DNA from: Eubacterium sp. 1001713B170207_170306_E7
GTDB lineage: Bacteria > Bacillota > Clostridia > Eubacteriales > Eubacteriaceae
DNA: 64,000 nt
Direction: 5' to 3'
Assembly (NCBI RefSeq): GCF_015547515.1
Contig: NZ_JADMVE010000010.1
Coordinates: 62,001 to 126,000, forward strand
Made by a program: the position numbers and the translations under genes. This document shows, piece after piece, positions 1 to 8,655 of this stretch. The stretch's first letter is position 1; each line of letters opens with the position of its first letter. A model generated the notes under the pieces. It searched no databases. It saw only the letters and a program-made list of their open reading frames with translations, and was not told where the DNA came from.

Positions 1-1
1 G

Positions 2-745
2 TTTTTGGGAATGGTCACCTTTAAAAACGTCGAGATCAACGATGTGCTCTCAGTTGTGATGCTGTTGGTCAATACCATTTTGTTGTACCTGCTGGTGATG
101 TTTTCAAATTTTATCCTGTCCTCTTTTATTTACGGAATATACCGGCCGCTTTTGAGGCAGGATTATATTATTGTGCTGGGCTCGGGACTGGTTGACGGAA
201 GGACAGTCACACCGCTGCTGGCAGGCCGTATCGACAGGGCTCTCAAGGTCTACAGAAGACAGGCAGATAAGCGAAAGAAACCGCCCATGCTCATCATGTC
301 TGGCGGTAAGGGTGGCGACGAGCAGGTTGCCGAGGGCGATGCCATGAAGCAGTACGCTCTGGAGCAGGGCATACCCGAGGACCATGTCCTGGTCGAAGAC
401 CAATCGAAAAATACCTTTGAGAACATGCTGTTTTCCAGACAGCTCATCCAAAGCCGGGAGCCGGATATGAAGCATCTGCGCATTCTGTTCGCCACCTCCA
501 ATTACCATGTGTTCCGGGCAGGCATCTACGCCAGAAAAGCTCATCTCAAGGCCCAGGGTATCGGAGCGAAAACAAAATTTTATTTTTGGTACAATGCCCT
601 CCTGCGGGAGTATGTGGCTATTCTGGCAATGCATAAAAAGACCCATCTTGTCTGCATTTTCATTTTAGTGGTCATTGTGGGACTTGTAAGCCTGCTGATA
701 CACAATCCGGAGGCAGCATCCTGGCTTGCAGGAAAAATAGCATGA
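2..745 (+). CDS. YdcF-family (DUF218) membrane protein, 5' truncated by window edge
   Basis: The reading frame is open to the left edge, so the start codon lies outside the window. The visible part has hydrophobic segments near residues 15-40, a DUF218 core with IIVLGSGLVDG, the MSGGKGGDE motif, a SKNTFENM block and TSNYHVFRA, and a C-terminal transmembrane segment (LVCIFILVVIVGLVSLLI). This order is typical of YdcF/SanA-like envelope proteins, which often have N-terminal membrane helices. The family is linked to cell-envelope functions, but the substrate here is unknown. It ends before a strong hairpin at 764. Family call is firm; function is not. Confidence 0.8.
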   Translation, partial: FLGMVTFKNVEINDVLSVVMLLVNTILLYLLVMFSNFILSSFIYGIYRPLLRQDYIIVLGSGLVDGRTVTPLLAGRIDRALKVYRRQADKRKKPPMLIMSGGKGGDEQVAEGDAMKQYALEQGIPEDHVLVEDQSKNTFENMLFSRQLIQSREPDMKHLRILFATSNYHVFRAGIYARKAHLKAQGIGAKTKFYFWYNALLREYVAILAMHKKTHLVCIFILVVIVGLVSLLIHNPEAASWLAGKIA

Positions 746-763
746 CCTTATAAAAAGTTTAAA

Positions 764-804
764 GGCAGGTAAGCGATCATCACGCTAACCTGCCCTTTTA
801 ATTT
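764..804. terminator. Bidirectional rho-independent terminator
   Basis: A hairpin with arms GGCAGGT-A-AGCG and CGCT-A-ACCTGCC is followed by CTTTTAATTT on the plus strand. It has a T-rich stretch on the minus-strand side too. It sits between the convergent YdcF-like gene and the mttB1 operon. Confidence 0.75.
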
Positions 805-813
805 CAAATGCTA

Positions 814-2253
814 TTATAATGTGTTCCGGTATTTTTCGTGAATGTAGGGATTCAGCAGCTCAGCCTGTTCCTTTGTGATCTGTGCTGGCTCAAAGCTTTC
901 CAGACGCTTTTTGACTTCTTCCGCCACCTTATTGTTGACAGAAATGCTGCCCTTGTTCTGCCACTGGTTTGGGTCGTCCTTATTAAAATATTTTGGCAGA
1001 TAGACCTCGTCACGATACATCTTTGGCGTCCGTCCCTTCAGGAAAGCACCGCGGGGACCCGTTTTTTTAAGCAGATCAAAGCAGAAGTTTTCATCACTGC
1101 AGTTGATGCCAGCAGTCATCCGGCAGGCCATGTGGTGAATTTCCTCATCAATCAGAAACTTTTCAAAATCGGAAACATTAAAGGAGCCCATGCAGCCGCA
1201 GGTATGGAAGACAATATCGGCTCCGGCATTTCTTGTGGTCAGGATATTCATCATGGACTCTGCACCGGCCTGTACATCCAGCTCTTTGGCGTCACTCAGA
1301 GAGCCGCCGGTCCGGAAAGGAAGACCGTAGCGGTCTGCCAGCCCCGCAACAGCGTAGACAACCAGTGAGCACTCCGGCGAGCCGATTGCAAGCTGAATGG
1401 TACGCATGTCCGTGGCCGCAGAGGTGTTGCCGTAGACGACGTTGGCATCGGGATTGATGAGCTTGGCAAGGGTATAGCCCGCGAGAATTTCGGCATTTGT
1501 CATGGCGATCATGGAGGCCAGAGATGGCGGCGCTGTCATTAGCGGCATGGCGCAGGGTGTGATGATCATGGCCTGGTTGGTTTCGGCCAGAATAAAAATA
1601 CGTTCGATTGGATCATGGTCTAAGGTAAGCGGAGACAGCGTGTTGACAACATAGGCGCTGTGAGTGCCCTCGGTGCCCTCGAAACGGTTGACCAGCTCAA
1701 GACTTTTGCGGTAGGCCTTCGAGCCCTTATCCCTGCCGTCGATGACAAAGGTGTTCGGGGCAGCCATGAGCATGGGCTTTTGGCTGTATTTTAAAACCAT
1801 GGCAACATTTCCAAAGACCTTCTGGTCCTCAGTGTAGGAATCGTCGTAGCTTAAAAAGTAATTCATGGTGGAAACTTTTGTGATGTCACTGGTGTCAGAA
1901 AGCTTGAACTGGTCGGTTACATCCTGATCAGTCAGTTTTTCGATACGGCCGTTGTGGTGGTGGCGGTACACATTTCCGAGAATGGGCACGCCATACTGCT
2001 CACCGCTGCCGATTTCAAGATTTCCCTTACAGGAGGTGATGGTAAACTGTTTTTTTGCGTACTTTAAAACCTCATTCAGCAGTGCTTCAGAAATATAGAC
2101 GGTTTCGTTTTCGACTCTTGCACCGTGCTTTCTGAAAAGGTCCAGCGCGCCTTCGTGTTCAAATTGAATGCCGATTTCTGATAAAATACGCAGGGTATGT
2201 TCGTGAATTTTTTCAATATCCGCTTTGCTGACATAATTTTCATAGTTTTTCAT
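814..2253 (-). CDS. MttB-family corrinoid methyltransferase 1 (non-pyrrolysine)
   Basis: 479 residues, the usual MttB length. MttB-family enzymes move a methyl group from a (quaternary) amine to a corrinoid protein in the cytoplasm. The frame has no internal UAG, so this is a pyrrolysine-free member, like the family that includes MtgB (glycine betaine), MtpB (proline betaine), MtcB (carnitine) and MtyB (gamma-butyrobetaine). Seen: MTAPPSLASMIAMTNAEILAG, and GPRGAFLKGRTPKMYR near the C-terminus. The start ATG at 2253 (MKNYENY) is chosen for GGAGT 8 nt upstream; an upstream in-frame extension would run into the BCCT gene. It is last in an MFS-BCCT-mttB unit, 14 nt after the BCCT gene, under a sigma-54 promoter at 5184. 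Similar in sequence to MttB4. Substrate cannot be read from sequence. Confidence 0.9.
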   Translation of the reverse strand: MKNYENYVSKADIEKIHEHTLRILSEIGIQFEHEGALDLFRKHGARVENETVYISEALLNEVLKYAKKQFTITSCKGNLEIGSGEQYGVPILGNVYRHHHNGRIEKLTDQDVTDQFKLSDTSDITKVSTMNYFLSYDDSYTEDQKVFGNVAMVLKYSQKPMLMAAPNTFVIDGRDKGSKAYRKSLELVNRFEGTEGTHSAYVVNTLSPLTLDHDPIERIFILAETNQAMIITPCAMPLMTAPPSLASMIAMTNAEILAGYTLAKLINPDANVVYGNTSAATDMRTIQLAIGSPECSLVVYAVAGLADRYGLPFRTGGSLSDAKELDVQAGAESMMNILTTRNAGADIVFHTCGCMGSFNVSDFEKFLIDEEIHHMACRMTAGINCSDENFCFDLLKKTGPRGAFLKGRTPKMYRDEVYLPKYFNKDDPNQWQNKGSISVNNKVAEEVKKRLESFEPAQITKEQAELLNPYIHEKYRNTL

Positions 2254-2267
2254 AATTTTTACTCCAT

Positions 2268-3782
2268 TCATTGTATGTTTTCGTCTTTTTTCAGACTTGA
2301 ATATAAGCTTATTAACAAAAGGCCAATAATGATAATATAGGGCAGTGTAAAGAAAACGGAAACCTGCTGCATGGCGTTGATGCCGCCGGAAAAGACCAGC
2401 ATACAGGTCAGTGCGCCGATCAGAAGGCTCCATAAAACCCGGAAGAAATGGCTGTCGGTTTCTTTTCCCTTACAGCTCATGGTGACCAGAACCTGGGTCG
2501 ATGCGTCGGCCGAGGTAATGAAGAAAATCGCAAGGCTCACCATGATCAGGATACAGGATATCAAAGGAACGGGCAGACTTTGCAGCAGGGCAAAGATGCC
2601 GCCGGTGCTGTCCTTAAGCACGGCGTCGATAACGGTGCTGCTGCCGTTTTGGCTCAGCTTTAATGCGCTTCCACCGATTACGGAGAACCAGATACAGCTG
2701 AAAAGGGTGGGAAGCAGCAAAACCACCGTGATGAATTCCCGGATCGTACGCCCCTTTGAGATTTTTGCGATGAAAATACCCACAAAAGGGGACCAGAGAA
2801 TCCACATGGCCCAGTAGAAAATGGTCCAGCTGCTCATCCAGTCATATCCCTTGGCAGTTTCTACGGCTTGCTGGGCGTCTGTAAAAAAGGAGAGCGTCAC
2901 AAAATTGGATAAATAGCCGCCGATTCCTTCAAGCAGTGAGTTGATAATATAAACCGTGGGCCCAAAGATAAAGACAAACAGGATAAAGGCAACTGCCAGC
3001 TGCATATTAAAATCACTCAACCGCTTCATGCCTTTTTCAATGCCGAGCATAGAGGAAAGCGTAAAGGAGACCGTGCCGGCGATAATCACACAGATTGTCG
3101 TGAACAGGGAATTTGGAATGCCAAATACCATATTCAGTCCAGAGGTGATCTGTAACGCGCCTAATCCAAAAGAGATCGAAATCCCGAGAAGTGTGATGAC
3201 AATGGTAAAGGCGTCGACCGATATATCCAGAACGCGGTGCTTTTTTTTGGAAAAAAGCGGCGTGATGCAGGCGCTCACCAGAGGACTGGTCTGGCGCCGG
3301 TAATGGAAATAGGCAAAGGGCAGAGCAACGGAGGCATAAATCGCCCAGGGATGAATCCCCCAGTGAAAAAAGGTAATGTACATGCTCTCTCTGGCCGCGT
3401 CGCTGGTCCAGGCCTGCGCTGTTAATGGGTCCATAAAATGCGACATGGGCTCAGTCACGCCAAAGAAGATAAGTCCGACACCCATACCGGCGCTGAACAT
3501 CATTGCAAACCAGCTTAAATTACTGTATTCCGGCTTATCCGTGTCCTTGCCAAGCCGGATACGCCCGTATTTGCTGAAGGCAAGAACCAGGCAGAAAATA
3601 ATAATGCCATCGGCTGCTAAAACGAAGCACCATTTAAAGTTTTGCAGAAGAAAAGTAAAGATACCTTCAGAAATTCTGCCCATCTGGACGGGGATGATAA
3701 AAAAGCTCAGAATAAGCAGCCCGCAGACAGTGAAAGCCGTCAGAAATACAGGCTTATCCATTTTTTTAAAGAGTTCTTTCAT
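2268..3782 (-). CDS. BCCT-family betaine/carnitine/choline transporter 1
   Basis: 504 residues with about 12 hydrophobic segments. It carries the BCCT signature region WTIFYWAMWILWSPFVGIF followed by AKISKGRTIREF, and the N-terminal KYSNLSW-like block (YSNLSWFAMMFSAGMGVGL). BCCT carriers import quaternary ammonium compounds using sodium or proton gradients, or act as antiporters. ATG at 3782 has AAAGGAGC upstream. It lies between the MFS gene and mttB1, so it probably brings in the substrate that MttB1 demethylates. No long osmosensory C-terminal tail is seen, which fits a catabolic uptake role (inference). Confidence 0.92.
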   Translation of the reverse strand: MKELFKKMDKPVFLTAFTVCGLLILSFFIIPVQMGRISEGIFTFLLQNFKWCFVLAADGIIIFCLVLAFSKYGRIRLGKDTDKPEYSNLSWFAMMFSAGMGVGLIFFGVTEPMSHFMDPLTAQAWTSDAARESMYITFFHWGIHPWAIYASVALPFAYFHYRRQTSPLVSACITPLFSKKKHRVLDISVDAFTIVITLLGISISFGLGALQITSGLNMVFGIPNSLFTTICVIIAGTVSFTLSSMLGIEKGMKRLSDFNMQLAVAFILFVFIFGPTVYIINSLLEGIGGYLSNFVTLSFFTDAQQAVETAKGYDWMSSWTIFYWAMWILWSPFVGIFIAKISKGRTIREFITVVLLLPTLFSCIWFSVIGGSALKLSQNGSSTVIDAVLKDSTGGIFALLQSLPVPLISCILIMVSLAIFFITSADASTQVLVTMSCKGKETDSHFFRVLWSLLIGALTCMLVFSGGINAMQQVSVFFTLPYIIIIGLLLISLYSSLKKDENIQ

Positions 3783-3812
3783 TTAAGCTCCTTTTACAAT
3801 GACGCATATTTT

Positions 3813-5063
3813 TTATGCCGTTTGATTTTTTTTACATTCTTTATGGATGAGCAGGCAGGCCAGTATTCCAAGCAAGCTGGCGGCTCCCAGCAGGATAAAT
3901 ATTTTATTGAACCCGGCGCTGACATTTCCGGCGGCCGTAGCGGCGTCTATCCATGAGCCGGCAATGGGACTGACCAGAATCTGAGGAATGAATCCAATAC
4001 AGGAGATAACGCCTGTGCACATACCAGTCATTTCCAGAGGAATGCCGGCTTCACCCATCACAGACCAGTAAGTGGATTTGATGGCGTTAAAGCAAAGCGA
4101 CAGGAACAGTGTCAATGCGATGGACAGCGCGACCACCTGGCTGCTGAAGATGAGCGACAGACCCAGAGCCCCGGTCAGTCCAAAGAAAATGGCCACAGCT
4201 TTGCTTTTGGTGGACATTTTATCTGCAATGACCCCACCGATAATGCCGGAGAGAAAAACGATAATATAATTTCTGAAAATTGAAATGGTACTGGCAACGC
4301 TCTCAGGCAGATTTAGAATCTGCGTCGTATAAGTGCCGAGATAACCGGTACAGCACATGTAAACAGTAATTCCGCAGGCGATCACAAAAATTGTGAGCCA
4401 GGTTCCCTTTAATTTCAGCGCGTCGATCATCCGGTATTGCTTTGTGTTATCAGAGGCTCCGGCCTGATCCTTTACGTCTTTTGGCAGAACAAGCGCCAGC
4501 GCAACGGCAATGATAATAAAGAGGCCCGCATTTACCCATATAATGGTTTGAAAGCCCAGCGCTTCGTTGGCGATGGAGCCGAGTATAAAAAGGCACAAAA
4601 AGGAAATGGCTGTTGCCATAACACCTCTGAAAGCCTCGCTCATCCCAAAAATTTTCCCCTGCTCATTTTCATCGCCGAGCATTCTGAGATACTTCAGATA
4701 AGGCGACCAGAAAGTGAGAATGCTGAAAACAGCAAAGAAGCCATGAATAATCAGGACAATAGTGTAGGAAGGAAGAAGCGAATACACCAGCGAGGTGACA
4801 GCCATGCCCACGGCGCTCAGAATTAAGAGCAGCTTTGAGTCAAACTTATCCGCCATATAGCCACTGGGAATATAACAGATGAAATTTACAAGGGCAACCG
4901 CTGTTCCGATAAAGCCGAGCTGTGTGTTCGTCAATCCCAGAATCCGGATCATCTGATCATAGTAAGTCAGCTGAAAGTATGGGATGAAATAGACCATACC
5001 AGCCAGAAAACTCAATAATATCAAAATAACATTTCTTTTCCCGCGTGTAAGTTTTTGTTCCAT
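3813..5063 (-). CDS. Major facilitator superfamily transporter 1
   Basis: 416 residues with about 12 transmembrane segments. The loop after TM2 has GYMADKFDSKLLL, an MFS motif-A variant, and its partner in the second half is GGVIADKMSTKSK. ATG at 5063 (MEQKLTRGK) is chosen over an upstream ATG at 5096 because AAAGG sits about 9 nt ahead of it. First gene after the sigma-54 promoter at 5184-5198, followed 30 nt later by the BCCT gene. Its substrate is unknown; it may export a demethylated product or import a related compound (inference). It resembles MFS 2 at 22158, which also sits next to an mttB gene. Confidence 0.85.
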   Translation of the reverse strand: MEQKLTRGKRNVILILLSFLAGMVYFIPYFQLTYYDQMIRILGLTNTQLGFIGTAVALVNFICYIPSGYMADKFDSKLLLILSAVGMAVTSLVYSLLPSYTIVLIIHGFFAVFSILTFWSPYLKYLRMLGDENEQGKIFGMSEAFRGVMATAISFLCLFILGSIANEALGFQTIIWVNAGLFIIIAVALALVLPKDVKDQAGASDNTKQYRMIDALKLKGTWLTIFVIACGITVYMCCTGYLGTYTTQILNLPESVASTISIFRNYIIVFLSGIIGGVIADKMSTKSKAVAIFFGLTGALGLSLIFSSQVVALSIALTLFLSLCFNAIKSTYWSVMGEAGIPLEMTGMCTGVISCIGFIPQILVSPIAGSWIDAATAAGNVSAGFNKIFILLGAASLLGILACLLIHKECKKNQTA

Positions 5064-5137
5064 TTTACAGACCTTTCTTCTGATGAGACAGCACACCCTT
5101 CAGACAGGCAGCCGTGCCCAAATCAAATGGTTTAGTT

Positions 5138-5151
5138 GATTATCGATAATC
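5138..5151. promoter_or_regulatory. 14-bp perfect palindrome in the mttB1-operon leader
   Basis: GATTATCGATAATC is a perfect inverted repeat. It lies about 20-35 nt downstream of the predicted start from the sigma-54 promoter at 5184 and may be a repressor or accessory site. No binding protein can be named. Confidence 0.35.
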
Positions 5152-5183
5152 TCAAGCTTCGAATGTGCACAGCTTTTAATAAA

Positions 5184-5198
5184 GCAAAAACCGTGCCA
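5184..5198 (-). promoter_or_regulatory. Sigma-54 (-24/-12) promoter for MFS-BCCT-mttB1
   Basis: On the minus strand the sequence is TGGCAC-GGTTT-TTGC, an exact match to the TGGCAC-N5-TTGC consensus with GG-to-GC spacing intact. It lies about 120 bp upstream of the MFS start and shares the intergenic region with a divergent sigma-54 activator (5335). Confidence 0.88.
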
Positions 5199-5334
5199 CT
5201 TCGTAAAACCGTGTTAGAATCAAGGATTTTTTGTAAAAAGATAAAAATATCATCTAAATTTAATTTTATTTTCCAAAAAAGCGGGGACAAAAATCATCTA
5301 ATTATATATAATTATAGAAAAGGGGGAGAAAACA

Positions 5335-6753
5335 ATGGATAATACTCAAAAAAAACACAGTGAAAAATACCAGCAATACTTAGAATCCTTGCCAAAGGAA
5401 ACGTACATCAAAATCCTTGAAAATATTTTCACCGGAATTTATGTTAATGATAAAGACGGAAATACCGTTTACGCCAATCCGGCAGTGACAAGGCATTATG
5501 GAAAAACACCGGAGGAGCTGATTAATCTGCCGAACTGGGGAATCTGGCAGGGGATCGTGAGTCCTCCGGTTTACAAGGAAATGCTCGAGAAGAAAAGAAC
5601 CCTCTTCTACCGGCAAATGCATTTTAACTCACAGGAGGTTTTAACAACAATTGCGACGCCGATTATGAATGAAGACAATGAGCTTGAGCTTATTGTAGGC
5701 GTATTGCAGGAAAACGTCACAGATTTTGATAAAACTTATGAAGAAAACGCGATGAAGCTTGACCGGGATGAGAACAGCGCCAGCCCTTTTAAGAATGTTG
5801 TCAGCGAAAGTCAGAATTATCTGAAGGAGCTGGTACTGCTCAGGCGGGCGGCCAGGTCAAAGACGCCGATACTGCTGCTGGGAGAATCCGGCGTTGGGAA
5901 ATCCCTGATCGCAAAATATATCCATGATTCCAGTGAGCGAAAGGACAGGCCCTTTGTCGACATTAACTGCGCGGCAATTCCGGAAAACCTGCTGGAATCA
6001 GAGCTGTTCGGCTATGTGCCCCACGCCTTTACCGGAGCGTCGAACAAGGGCAAAAAAGGGCTTATTCAGATGGCGGACAGCGGAACACTGTTTCTGGATG
6101 AAATAGGAGACTTGCCCCAGTCGCTTCAGGCCAAGCTTTTGTATGTTATTGAAACCGGAAAGTTTCTGCCCATAGGCTCTGAGAACTATATTGAAGCCGA
6201 TGTCAGGATTATTACAGCCACTAACCAAAATCTAAAAAAGCGGATTGCCAAAAAGAAATTCAGGGAGGACCTGTACTGGCGGATTAATGCCATATCCTCC
6301 ACGATTCCACCGCTGAGAAAGCGGAAAGCGGACATTGTGCCTCTCGCGTTTCATTTTCTAAAATTAAATAACAAAACACACACTATGCAGAAATTTTTTG
6401 CGCCGGAGTTTTTGCCCTTACTGCTCCAATATGACTGGCCCGGTAACGTACGCGAATTAAAAAACGTCATTGACCGATGCTATATTTTGTCGCCAGGGTA
6501 CACGATTTATCCAGACAAGCTTCCAGGACATATCTCAAAAGTGGCCGACAGTTATTACGAGAGTGCCGCCAGCGACTACGATTCGGTGATGAATGCCTTT
6601 GAACGCCAGCTGATCCGTGAAACCTTCCAGAAAAAGAAAACCATTGCCAGTGTCCAGAGAGCGCTGGGCCTTTCACAGAATAAAGCTTACCGGCTTGTTA
6701 AGAAGCACTGTGAGGATATGGTTGAAAAAGAACGCGAAGGGCAAAACGTGTAA
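5335..6753 (+). CDS. PAS-domain sigma-54-dependent activator 1
   Basis: 472 residues. An N-terminal PAS sensor (about 25-130; NDKDGNTVYANPAVTRHYGK) precedes an AAA+ sigma-54 interaction domain (about 155-390) with Walker A GESGVGKS at about 183-190, the loop HAFTGA at about 229 and Walker B GTLFLDEIGDLP. A Fis-type helix-turn-helix sits at the C-terminus (SVQRALGLSQNKAYRLVKKH). The first Gly of the canonical GAFTGA is His here; the Phe-Thr pair that contacts sigma-54 is kept. ATG at 5335 follows AAGGGGGAG. It is divergent from the mttB1 operon and very similar to activator 2. It probably senses a substrate or metabolite through the PAS domain and drives the promoter at 5184 (inference). Confidence 0.9.
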   Translation: MDNTQKKHSEKYQQYLESLPKETYIKILENIFTGIYVNDKDGNTVYANPAVTRHYGKTPEELINLPNWGIWQGIVSPPVYKEMLEKKRTLFYRQMHFNSQEVLTTIATPIMNEDNELELIVGVLQENVTDFDKTYEENAMKLDRDENSASPFKNVVSESQNYLKELVLLRRAARSKTPILLLGESGVGKSLIAKYIHDSSERKDRPFVDINCAAIPENLLESELFGYVPHAFTGASNKGKKGLIQMADSGTLFLDEIGDLPQSLQAKLLYVIETGKFLPIGSENYIEADVRIITATNQNLKKRIAKKKFREDLYWRINAISSTIPPLRKRKADIVPLAFHFLKLNNKTHTMQKFFAPEFLPLLLQYDWPGNVRELKNVIDRCYILSPGYTIYPDKLPGHISKVADSYYESAASDYDSVMNAFERQLIRETFQKKKTIASVQRALGLSQNKAYRLVKKHCEDMVEKEREGQNV

Positions 6754-6815
6754 AGCATGGAGAAAAAACAAGGCACCCGGCCTAAAAAGCTTAACAATAC
6801 CAAAATAAGGTTGCG

Positions 6816-6833
6816 TTTGCCTTTGCCTTTGCC
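6816..6833 (+). repeat. Tandem hexamer (TTTGCC)x3
   Basis: Three exact TTTGCC units, followed by a partial fourth (TTTGAA), in the intergenic region downstream of activator 1. A possible slippage-prone repeat with no coding role seen. Confidence 0.5.
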
Positions 6834-6886
6834 TTTGAATATTGCGGGATTCATGTGTGCAGACCTCTTTCTATAAAATTAGGAAG

Positions 6887-6926
6887 TCGGGAAGCAGAAT
6901 AAAAGTAACCTTATGCAGCTTCCCGA
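6887..6926. terminator. Hairpin between convergent genes, possible terminator
   Basis: Arms TCGGGAAGC and GCTTCCCGA flank a 22-nt loop. The T-rich tracts beside it are weak, so termination is plausible but not certain. It lies between convergent activator 1 and mttB2. Confidence 0.4.
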
Positions 6927-6965
6927 AATTGCCGTTAAATTTGCAGCGTTTGGCGATTGCCGCCA

Positions 6966-8420
6966 TTAATATCGGTATTGTGGCGGCAGATAAGTGTTAA
7001 GCAGCTTTTGCTGAACACTGGTGGTATCCGGAAGCTTGTAGGACTCGAGCCTTTCTTTAACTTCTCTGGCGGCTTTATCTCTTAAAGTACCGTTTTTTTC
7101 GATAATGACAGTTGAATTACCACCCTGACGGTTGAAAATTTTGGGCAGATAGTGTTCTTCACGATAGTCTTTTGATGTTCGGCCTTTAAGGTAGTCGCCT
7201 CTTGGACCGACTTTTTTCATAAGGTCAAAACAGGCCTTTTCATCTGAAATCATTATGCCCTGATTAACACGCTTAAGATAACCGGCTGTAATTTCATCCA
7301 AAACGTATTTTTCGTAGCTGCCCATATTGTAGGTTGCAAGTGGGCCGGCTGCGTTAAGAATAAAGTCGGATTTTCCTACAAGACCTGTCAGAAGCATCAT
7401 CATTGTTTCTGCTCCGGCCTGGTAGTCGGCGTCCAATGCGCTTGAGACGCCGACGCCGGTCCGGATTGGCAGATTATAGTAGCGTCCCATGGCAAGCAGG
7501 CCCATTTGAATAAGCATTGATTCTGGCGCACCGACAGCGAGCTGTAAGGTACGCATATCTGTTGGCCCGCTGACGCTTCCATACATTGCGGGAACACCAG
7601 GATTAATGAGCTGTGTGAGAATGATCGCGGCCAGAAGCGTTGCGTTGCTCTGAATGATCGAACCCATCAGCGTTGGCGGCGAAGTCAGGTTTGTCATGCC
7701 GCAGTCGATAAAGATGACGGGCTGATCCTCTTCGAGCAGGCCGAACATATTTGAAAGGACTTCACTGCCGATCGCAAGTGGAGAGATGAGCGCGAGGTTG
7801 GATAAGACAACCGGTTTATCCCAGAGATCGAAAAACTTTTTATGAAAGACAGCAATCTCCTTTGTTGCCGCCGACAAATCTTTGTTTTTCCAGTTTAGGG
7901 GAGTAACGGCGTTTGCCTGATAAACGGGTTTTGAGCTGTATTTCAGCCCAAGTGCAACGTAAGGCATGTACATGTTATCAAGTGATTTGTCAATATCATC
8001 GGTGTCATAACCAACACTGGTGCTCATTCTGATGACCCCGCTGGTTTCAGCCAGTTTATGGAAATTAACCACATCATCAAGCGTGGTGTTCTTAATGGTG
8101 CCGTCCGTGTGGATGATCTGGAAGTGTGCCGGATTGCCTACGGTCACGGGCTCATAGCGTTTGCCGATTTTAACGGATTTGCCAAGGGCGAAAAGCTCAA
8201 ACTCTGACGGTGCGGTTTTGAGGGCTTCGTGCAGAAGCTGCTCGCTGATATAAACGGTCTCGCCTTCGACGCGGGCGCCATGCTGTCTGAAAATTTCCAA
8301 AGCGCGCTCACTTTCAAAAATAATGCCGATTTCATCTAAAACTTTCAAAGTGTATTCATGAACCATTTCGATATCACTCGGGCTCATAAATTTGTCAAAT
8401 AAATTGCGGTTAAGATACAT
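6966..8420 (-). CDS. MttB-family corrinoid methyltransferase 2 (non-pyrrolysine)
   Basis: 484 residues, no internal UAG. The MttB fold is indicated by the N-terminal HEYTLKVLDEIGI block, LTSPPTLMGSIIQSNATLLAA and GPRGDYLKGRTSKDYRE near the C-terminus. ATG at 8420 (MYLNRNL) has AGGAGG 8 nt upstream, which rules out the longer in-frame start. It is a single-gene unit read from a sigma-54 promoter at 8486 and divergent from activator 2. It should transfer a methyl group from a quaternary or tertiary amine to a corrinoid protein encoded elsewhere. Substrate unknown. No transporter is paired with it, so it may share the neighbouring BCCT carriers. Confidence 0.9.
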   Translation of the reverse strand: MYLNRNLFDKFMSPSDIEMVHEYTLKVLDEIGIIFESERALEIFRQHGARVEGETVYISEQLLHEALKTAPSEFELFALGKSVKIGKRYEPVTVGNPAHFQIIHTDGTIKNTTLDDVVNFHKLAETSGVIRMSTSVGYDTDDIDKSLDNMYMPYVALGLKYSSKPVYQANAVTPLNWKNKDLSAATKEIAVFHKKFFDLWDKPVVLSNLALISPLAIGSEVLSNMFGLLEEDQPVIFIDCGMTNLTSPPTLMGSIIQSNATLLAAIILTQLINPGVPAMYGSVSGPTDMRTLQLAVGAPESMLIQMGLLAMGRYYNLPIRTGVGVSSALDADYQAGAETMMMLLTGLVGKSDFILNAAGPLATYNMGSYEKYVLDEITAGYLKRVNQGIMISDEKACFDLMKKVGPRGDYLKGRTSKDYREEHYLPKIFNRQGGNSTVIIEKNGTLRDKAAREVKERLESYKLPDTTSVQQKLLNTYLPPQYRY

Positions 8421-8485
8421 CGTATTTCCTCCTGAGATAATTATTACCGGTAACCCTGTCTGATTTGTACATGCCATTTATCAAT

Positions 8486-8500
8486 GCAATAATCATGCCA
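8486..8500 (-). promoter_or_regulatory. Sigma-54 (-24/-12) promoter for mttB2
   Basis: Minus-strand TGGCAT-GATTA-TTGC, a near-consensus -24/-12 element about 65 bp upstream of the mttB2 start codon. It lies between mttB2 and the divergent sigma-54 activator 2. Confidence 0.85.
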
Positions 8501-8655
8501 AATCAAAAATCGAGGGTTTTGCAGGAATAATGCATTATAATTTTGCCGATTAAACTAATAATAAATTAAATTTATGTTTTTTTAATTTATAAATAGATTT
8601 TAAAGTTGTTCGAGAAAGTGTTCGATGGTATGATAGGCTAAAAAGGAGAAGAAGC

